Below, one piece after another: positions 57,466 through 64,000 of a stretch of DNA of 64,000 nt. The stretch lies in contig CM044320.1 in NCBI GenBank assembly GCA_024291935.2, forward strand, positions 56,548,001 through 56,612,000, given 5' to 3'. The stretch is from Okapia johnstoni (lineage: Eukaryota > Chordata > Mammalia > Artiodactyla > Giraffidae). Position numbers and translations under genes: made by a program. Position 1 is the stretch's first letter; each line of letters starts with the position of its first letter. The notes beneath the pieces are model-generated. The model saw nothing but the letters and a program-made list of their open reading frames with translations, ran no database searches and was not told the DNA's origin.

Positions 57466-57863
57466 CACTCGGTTTCTAAGCCTAGTCCTCCAACCTTCTG
57501 TTGTTTCATAGGCCCTCAATACTTTCCAACAGTATTCCAAAAGGGAGTTCCTTTTGTTAAGAGTTGTCAAAATCTATTTCTGTTTTTTGCTACTGTTAAT
57601 AGGAGCATTTTAGATAGATAGATACACCTGAAAATGTGGAATTGACTGATCCTGGGGAGTTGAGCAGAGAGCACTGAGGTCTTATTATCCAAGCCTGGAA
57701 AATTATCTGTTATTACTCTTAGTAATGGAACAGCTGGTTGACCTAAGACCTGCCCTATAATTTGGTTCTTAGATCTTTTGCATACAAAGGCAGAGCATTA
57801 AGAAACTTGGTGGAGAAAATTGAGGATGTCGGCAGATTTTGACTCCTTGTAAGCTTTAGTTTA

Positions 57864-57884
57864 AGGTCTTACTCAAAGGGGTTT
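57864..57884 (+). repeat. Outlying copy of the 21-bp hairpin arm
   Basis: The 21-mer begins aggtcttactcaaagg and ends ggttt. It is exactly the reverse complement of 58682-58702 and differs from 58645-58665 at one base. Confidence 0.9.
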
Positions 57885-58644
57885 GCTTAGCCTGAAGTTG
57901 AAAAGAGAGAGAGAAAAACCCCACAACTTTGCAGGGAGGCCTTTGATGCAGTAGTCTGTAATCCAAAATGGTTTAAGCAGGGTTCAAAATTCTCTTTCCC
58001 AGGCTAAAGTTAGTGCAAGCAAACACAAGGAAGTAAAAACTCAGTTGCAGATGAGGTCAGAGCTGAGAGAAGCAGACTCCTCAGACTCCTCCCAGGCACC
58101 TCCTGCTGCGTGCTCCCTGTTGGAGAGCAGAAGCAGTCATTGCTCTTAGGAGGACGAAACTGGGAGGGGCCCTTGGAGAGAAGTCTCTTTGCGGAGCCTT
58201 CCTAGCACAGTCTGCTTGGAATTGGCCCAGGGTGAAGGCCCCTAAATCAAGGGCAGATCATTAGATGAAAAAAATTCTTAGTCTTGGACTTAAAGTCTAG
58301 GACATGACAAGATATATGCCTTGGTTACTAGTCAAATTGATTAGTTCAGGGATAAGCACAGGATTCACACCGTTGAGAGTTAAGGAGATATTTCTAGAAT
58401 CTTCTGGAAAGAGAGCTTTCCTGAGGTTCCTTGGGTGGTACCAGAAAACTGCCCATTGTCCTGAGCTTGAATAAGGAAACATGGAACCCTGGATGCTCCC
58501 TGTGACTATAAGAGAGCCGGGCCTAGGATAAACCTGACCCTGTGAGAGGCAGAGAAGAGAGATGAAAGGAAATTTCTTTTTCTCATATGGTTGAGTGGTC
58601 CATCAAGTCTAACCAAAAGTCTCTTTATCTTTAAGTAAGACTTA

Positions 58645-58702
58645 AGGTCTTACTCACAGGGGTTTTCTCAACCCCTTACTCAAACCCCTTTGAGTAAGAC
58701 CT
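58645..58702. repeat. Hairpin: 21-bp arms, 16-base loop
   Basis: Arms 58645-58665 and 58682-58702 pair at 20 of 21 positions (one A/C difference). Nested within, ttactcaaa and tttgagtaa around cccc form a second, perfect 9-bp palindrome. Confidence 0.92.
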
Positions 58703-59845
58703 CTAGTTAAGTGAGCTAGTAAGTCTACTTTGCTATTTAATCTAGGCTAGATGGAATTTTCTTTCAGTTGCAACAGAAAGTAAAAGTGATATATCTTTTT
58801 CTCAGTCAACTGATTTAGTAGCTTGGCCTTTTAACTTTTGAGACTCTGCAGGGTCTACACCAATATTATTGAAACTGGTTTATGACAAGTCTTGCCAAAA
58901 AAGAGATTCTTGTAAGAGCGGAATACCTAACACTAAGTCCAACCTTCTCCTAAGAATTCAGTACTATCTTAGTTAAAATCTGTGTGGTTCTTGCAGACAT
59001 CTCTAAAACCCCAGACACTTCTCTTCCACCTTTATGGTTATGGTTAGCCCAGTCAACTCTGTCAATAGCATTCCAATTTTACATGATACCAGGGTCAGAG
59101 CACTTCCCAAAGATTTGCCTTCAAACTTCTTACCTGCAAGAGAAGATGACAAGAACTTTTGTCATCATTTCTTCCAGCCTTTAGTGAAGTCACCATAACA
59201 ATCACCATGTTTAATGTTTCTCTTCCTTTGCCTTGGGCAAGATTTGGAGCTAACAGTTTGTTCTTGTGTAAATAGTACCAAAACTAGTATGCACCTTTCT
59301 TGGAAGACAAAGCTTACATTATTGCACCAAATGGGTTATTTGTTCTTGCAAAACTGCTGTGAAAAATCTTGTTTCAAAAATGGAGCCAGATTGTTCTTTA
59401 ATGTGGTTAGTAAAGGTCAGTGGGGAACCTGTTCATTTAATAATTCTCAAGTTGGGTATTTGAGTGATGACTGAATTTCATCACAGCCAGTCATTTCTGT
59501 CCAAAAAGATTACAGGGGCATTGGGTCATTTCCTCTTTTAAGCAGTCACCTGAGGGCCAAACTGCTATATTTACTTGCCAGGTGAGAGGTCCAAATCTGC
59601 ATTGTTCACAGGAAAAAAAGAATCCACCTCATAAACAGGGTTCAGAAAAGAGCAGTAACACCTGAATGTTGCATGGGATGTCTTTATGTTTGTTTGTTTG
59701 TTCTGAGTAGAGAATTAAGGGCAGAATAACTGATGACTCTTTCTAGGTCTTTTAATCAGTTTTGAGGTTTTCTCCTCATTGCATATTTTTAAAGAACCTA
59801 AAATTAAGTCTAACCTAAAGAAGGAAACTTTAAGAAGCCCCACCA

Positions 59846-60068
59846 GGGACTTCTTTGGTGGCTCAGTAGTAAAGAACCCATCTGTCAGTGCAGGAGATGT
59901 TAAGAGACGTGGGTTGATCCTTTTTTTGGGAAGATATTCTGGAGGAGCACATGACAACCCATTCCAGTATTCTTGCCTGGAGAATCTCATGGTCAGAAGG
60001 AGCCTGGCATACTACAGTCCATAGGGTCTCAAAGGGTTGGATACAACTGGATCGACTTAGCACACATG
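59846..60068 (+). mobile_element. Bov-tA SINE
   Basis: Head 'gggacttctttggtggctca', then 'atgacaacccattccagtat', 'ttgcctggagaatctcatgg', and tail 'gttggatacaactggatcg'. Confidence 0.88.
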
Positions 60069-61046
60069 TACCCCAAATTGTGGCAAGTGCCTGGTACACT
60101 AGTGAATATCCTCTGGCAGTGGAGATGATGCTCTTTCCTAACCCTAAGAAGTAAACGATGCACCATGGATGCTCTTTACTTTCTTTCAGGGCTCCACAAA
60201 GTTAGTGTTTATCCAGTGATTTCAAAATGATTTGATGAGAATACTCTTTGGAGGAAGTCATTGGGCATGCAGAAAGGAAATGCATTTTGCTTTAACACCC
60301 CTTCTTCTGCTCAGAAATGATCTGTGCCCTAGGCTATCAAACATCAGTGCACAGAATTATTCACAAAGGGTTTATGGTTCAAGTGGTAAATCCAGGCATT
60401 TGCAAAATGTTGACCCAAGTGAGTCAGCATGGAAAGCTTGATCTTTCAGTTTGATGAAAACGTAATTTTATGGATGTCAAGTTGAAGTTCAAAAGTGACA
60501 TATCATGTCACATAGATAAATAGTTTTGCCAAAAGCAATGCCATAAGTCATAAGCACTTGTCTGGCCAGTGGTAACTATCTGGCTGATTAAGTGAAATGC
60601 TTGCTAATAAATGCAATCTCTATCCCACATTATACACTTAGTCTTTTCTGAATAATAAAGATTGGCCTATTTAAGAACTGAAATTAGTGCTAGAAGTCAA
60701 CATCTAACATAAAACACATTTGTTTCTTTCACGCTTCTTTCGCTGTCACAAGGATTAATTTTAGAACAATACCAAACAATAAACTGAGTATCTGATAGCT
60801 CTTTCCTTCTTGGCTCCCCAGAGACCGACTGAATAACAATGCTGGGGGCAAAAAGTGTAAATAAAGAAATGATATTGTTATTGTTCTTGAAGTGTGTTTA
60901 GTGCCGAAGAGGAAATAGAAGTCTTGCATGTGAAAGACCTTCACATTCTGGCCCAGGTCGGCTTTCTGTCAGATCTTCCATAGTCCCTGACTCTCTGCTC
61001 TCAGGCTCCGGAAAACCATGCTCTTTTTCTACCATTGTTCGCTTCT
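60069..61046. other. No gene seen; unclassified DNA
   Basis: Small frames only (60232-60441, 60729-60944). No repeat named. Confidence 0.5.
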
Positions 61047-61151
61047 CTGTCATTCACCATCTCCTGGAGCTTGCTCAAACTCGTGTCCATTGAGTTGGTG
61101 ATGCCATCCAATCATCTCATCCTCTGTCGCCCCCCTTTCCTCCTGCCTCCA
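61047..61151 (-). mobile_element. BovB 3' end fragment (copy I)
   Basis: 'accatctcctggagcttgct', 'tgtccattgagttggtgatg' and 'tctcatcctctgtcgcccc' are the reversed C-terminal BovB codons. Both the extreme tail and the 5' part are missing. Confidence 0.88.
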
Positions 61152-61344
61152 GTGGAGCCCTGCAAACTTTGCATGATTGTTATTCCTGGTATGGCTTTCT
61201 CACCCCCCTACTCTTTTTATGGAAACTTCTGTTCCTCTCTCAACATTCCATTTAGTTTCTGCATTTTGAAAACATCTCTCACTTGTCAGGTAGAACTAAT
61301 TTTCTTTTATAACCTGACTACACTGTTACCACTCTCACTATATT

Positions 61345-61958
61345 AATTTTTAGATTGAAGTGTAGTTTAGTTATAATATTATATTAGTTTCAGGCCTACA
61401 GCATAGTGATTCAGTATTTTTACCATTTATACTCCATTTAAAGTTATTGCAAGATAATGGCTAGAATTCCCTGTACTGTACAATATATCCTTGTTGCTCA
61501 TCTATTTTATACATAGTAGTTTATATCTCTTAATTCCATATCACTAATGTGCTCCCTGTCATATCTCTTCTCACTGTAGTTTGTTCCTACGCTTGTTTGT
61601 TCTCTATGTCTGTGAGTCTTCTTGTGTTTTGCCTTAAACATTCACTTGTATTATTTTTTAGATTTTACATATAAGTGATATTATACAGTATTTGTCTTTC
61701 TCTGTCTGGCTTATTTCACTAAGCATAATATGCTCTAACCCCATCTATTTTACCGCTAAATTTCATTCTTTTTTATGGTTGAGTAATATTTTTTGGTATA
61801 TGTGTACCACATGTTCTGTATCTGCTCATCTGTTGATGGACACTTAGATTCCTTCCATATCTTGGCTATTGTGTACTGTGCTGCTCTGAACATTAGGGTG
61901 CATTTATCTTTCTGAATTAGTGTTTCATTTTTTCCAGAAATATGCCCAGGAGTGGTCT
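61345..61958 (-). mobile_element. Old L1 3' region
   Basis: Reversed L1: 'gattgaagtgtagtttagtt', 'cctgtactgtacaatatatc', 'ttttacatataagtgatatt', 'tttatggttgagtaatattt', 'tatgcccaggagtgg'. Diverged. Confidence 0.8.
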
Positions 61959-62257
61959 GTCTCTTCTGCTGTGTTCTTTGAAGACAGGTTTCAGGTATTT
62001 TATTTTTGTAGTGAATGAACAGTTGTGGCTTAAAGAGAGTGATGAACAGAAGGTCATTGTAGGAAAGCAAGTTTCTGAGAAGCCACCTCCCTCTAGACTC
62101 TATTCAAAATTTAACTTGCTCAAAAATCTTCCCCAGGATAACAGCCTGCCTGCTCCCAAATTCAAGAGCAATCATTCCTTTATTTGTCATTCCTTCAGCT
62201 GTTAGAGACATTCTTTGTATCAAATGATTTTGCTCCTGTACTTATACTACTTTGCCT

Positions 62258-62486
62258 TTCATGTGCATGTGCATGAAGTCCTTCAGTCGTGTCAGACTCT
62301 TTGTGACCCTATGGACCATAGCCCACCAGGCTCCTCTGTCCATGGGATTCTCCAGGCAAGAATACTGGAGTGGGTTGCCATTTCCTTTTCCAGGGGATCT
62401 TCTTGACGCAGGGATTGAAGCTGCGTCTCTTAAGTCTCTTGCATTGGCAGGAAGATTCTTTCCCACTAGTGCCACATGGAAAGCCC
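62258..62486 (-). mobile_element. Bov-tA SINE
   Basis: Tail 'gaagtccttcagtcgtgtca' at left, body 'ccatgggattctccaggcaa', head at right ending 'catggaaagccc'. A duplicated phrase, cgtctcttaagtctcttg, expands the tRNA-like part. Confidence 0.87.
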
Positions 62487-62601
62487 ACTTTGTGTTTTAA
62501 CCTCATGTAATAATTTTACCTATTAGGCAAATTCTTTGGCCTCCTTAGTAAAATTTTGTCTTCTTAAATGGAAGTCACTATTTTGTACATGTATAAATAT
62601 A

Positions 62602-62882
62602 TATTTTTACTTTTTATTTATGGCTGTGCTGGGTTTTCCTTGTTGTGCATGCTTTTCTCTAGTTGCACTGAGTGGAGGCTGCTCTAGTTGCGGTGTGTGG
62701 GCTTCTCATTGCAGTGGCTTTTCTTGTTGGGGACTTCGGGCTCTCGGCATACAGGCTTCAGTAGTTGTGGTGCGTGGGCTTCATTGCCTTGCGGCCTGTA
62801 CAGTCTTCCCAGACTAGAGATCGAATCTGTGTCCCTTGCATTGGCAAGCGGATTCTTAACCTCTGGACCACCGGGGAAGTCC
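62602..62882 (-). mobile_element. CHR-L type SINE
   Basis: Reversed element: 'tatttatggctgtgctgggt', 'ttctcattgcagtggctttt', 'agtagttgtggtgcgtgggc', 'ctagagatcgaatctgtgtc', and head 'ctggaccaccggggaagtcc'. It is shorter than the CHR-L at 22855-23192. Confidence 0.85.
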
Positions 62883-64000
62883 CAGTTTTGTATATAGTTT
62901 GTCTAACTCTTCTTTCTCATGTTATATGTGTTCAATTCCCTGCTGATAGGAGGAACTGAGTACACACTTATTGAAGAAATGAAGTTAAAGAGATTTTCTG
63001 GTATATTGAAATCCCAGTTTTGATCTTCTCTCATCTCATTATTCAACAAGAAATCAAAATGGTAGTCGGTACACCATTAATTTTAAAAAGTTGATTTATA
63101 TTCAAAAAGTTAGTGTGGTCATTATCTTGAATTTATAAGGAGAGCTGCTCTTTGAATTTCTGTGAAAAGTAAAGGTCAAACTATAAATAATTAAGTGTAT
63201 TAATATTGGCTATTCCTGTCAGTCATGAAACAGAGTGGAAATGAATATATTTTCTGTTGAAAGAGATCTGGATCACAAATCACTCTTTTTGGACATCTTT
63301 GATGAATTGATAGCAGGGACATTTTTTGAAAAAAAATAGAATTGCTGATCTTTTCTTTAAGGATTTCATTTGGCATTTCAGTTTTTGATGTGAAACAGGT
63401 GAGTTTCTTAATTCTTCAAAGATGTGACCTTTGAAGGTGTGTAGCAGCTGGTGTGAAAAGAAGATGATGTAATGTCATCATCAGGAAAATTCTTTGTTTC
63501 TTTGAATTTAGCCAATTTGCTATTAATAACATTTCTCTGACACACTGAAAATGCATATCTTATGCTTTAATATCTTCAGCTTTGGTACAAATCGGAGGCT
63601 TTCTTATGAAGACAGTAGAGATGCTTCTGGAGCACCAAACCCATGCTGTGGGGGAGACTACCCAGTGACAACACATATGTTGTACTTGCCATGTTAGATA
63701 TGTTAACTTGGTACTAACAGCAGAGAAAGTCCCACCTCCTTGGCTTAATTCATCTCTTGCATAATTCTTGTTATCTGACCTTGTTTTTAATACTTGGAAG
63801 CTTATCGGAAAAAAAAATACATTTTTGGTCATAGTTCAAATAGATTGTATGGAAGCATTTCCACGTCAAGAGAACGTTTCTTTTATACTATCTTTACTGA
63901 TGAACTCAGTCACCTGTGCCACAGATCTTCAGTGGACCATGAACCTCCTGGCTGGCCTATTTTGGTGAGGGCTCTGACAATACTTCTGTAATTCTGGAAC
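62883..64000. other. No gene seen; unclassified DNA to the window edge
   Basis: Two overlapping plus-strand frames (63768-63991) and one minus-strand frame (63560-63832) show no domain. No repeat named. An exon of a gene beyond the edge cannot be excluded. Confidence 0.45.

Larger units (their letters stand above)
57466..59845. other. 2.4 kb without a recognisable gene; unclassified, contains an unusual hairpin
   Basis: The stretch is less AT-rich than its neighbours around 58050-58260. The part 58330-58520 ('gttcagggataagcacagg', 'ctatttctagaa'-like text) may be an ancient repeat. The frame at 59214-59474 (86 codons, six Cys) matches no family I know. The hairpin arms are listed separately. 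Confidence 0.4.

Noticed and set aside
59214..59474. 86-codon frame with six cysteines, considered as a small secreted protein
   Set aside because: No convincing signal peptide, no recognised family, no splice or promoter context. Chance frame is more likely; a conservation test would settle it.
62536..62959. Overlapping frames of 64-93 codons
   Set aside because: All are CHR-L SINE sequence.

Overview
The window is ruminant (most likely bovid) nuclear DNA, and it is gene-poor and packed with retrotransposons. The diagnosis rests on repeats: many BovB (RTE-class) LINE copies, tRNA-headed Bov-tA and BOV-A2 SINEs that share the BovB 3' tail, CHR-type SINEs, a bovine-type L1 with its own 5' UTR, and a mariner-derived palindrome of the ruminant type. 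Species cannot be fixed from the sequence alone. I found no intact host protein-coding gene, no rRNA or tRNA gene and no CRISPR array. Almost every long open frame lies in BovB or L1 sequence, in either strand, or in a SINE. The one host-gene-like stretch is a SPATA31-like C-terminal pseudogene at 36684-37547.

Layout. 1-8.1 kb: a BovB endonuclease fragment, a CHR SINE, a Tigger-like DNA element with both ends, a composite Bov-tA SINE, and a nearly full-length minus-strand BovB (4643-8087) carrying a BOV-A2 insertion. 8.1-13 kb: mostly old or single-copy DNA with MIRs, SINEs and a mariner hairpin at 9423-9507. 13.1-14.8 kb: a plus-strand BovB with the longest frame of the window, a 281-codon reverse transcriptase piece. 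15.7-20.3 kb: ancient L1 pieces joined by a near-identical 195/203-bp inverted duplication. 21.8-26.4 kb: hAT, MLT1, CHR-L, L1 3' ends and a minus-strand BovB. 27.75-37.55 kb: a nearly full-length plus-strand L1 with 5' UTR, ORF1 and ORF2, split by a nested BovB and followed directly by the SPATA31-like segment, which ends in AATAAA plus a poly-A run. 39-40.9 kb: a 5'-truncated L1 with a perfect 18-bp target duplication and a BovB tail. 41-50.7 kb: a young-looking BOV-A2, MIRs, an L1 carrying a SINE, a minus-strand BovB, and an L1 inserted at the end of a MIR. 50.8-53.2 kb: a plus-strand BovB. 53.2-64 kb: SINEs, an MLT1 LTR, a CHR-L SINE, an old L1 and unclassified DNA with an unusual hairpin.

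The elements work as a parasite and its dependents, not as an operon. BovB and L1 encode endonuclease plus reverse transcriptase. Bov-tA and BOV-A2 are known to end in BovB 3' sequence and to be moved by BovB machinery, and that shared tail is visible here. Nesting gives relative ages: MIR and old L1 first, then the bovine L1, then BovB, then the SINEs. All element ORFs seen here are broken. Repeat family names and boundaries come from recognition by eye; edges are accurate to roughly 5-20 bases unless a target-site duplication fixes them.
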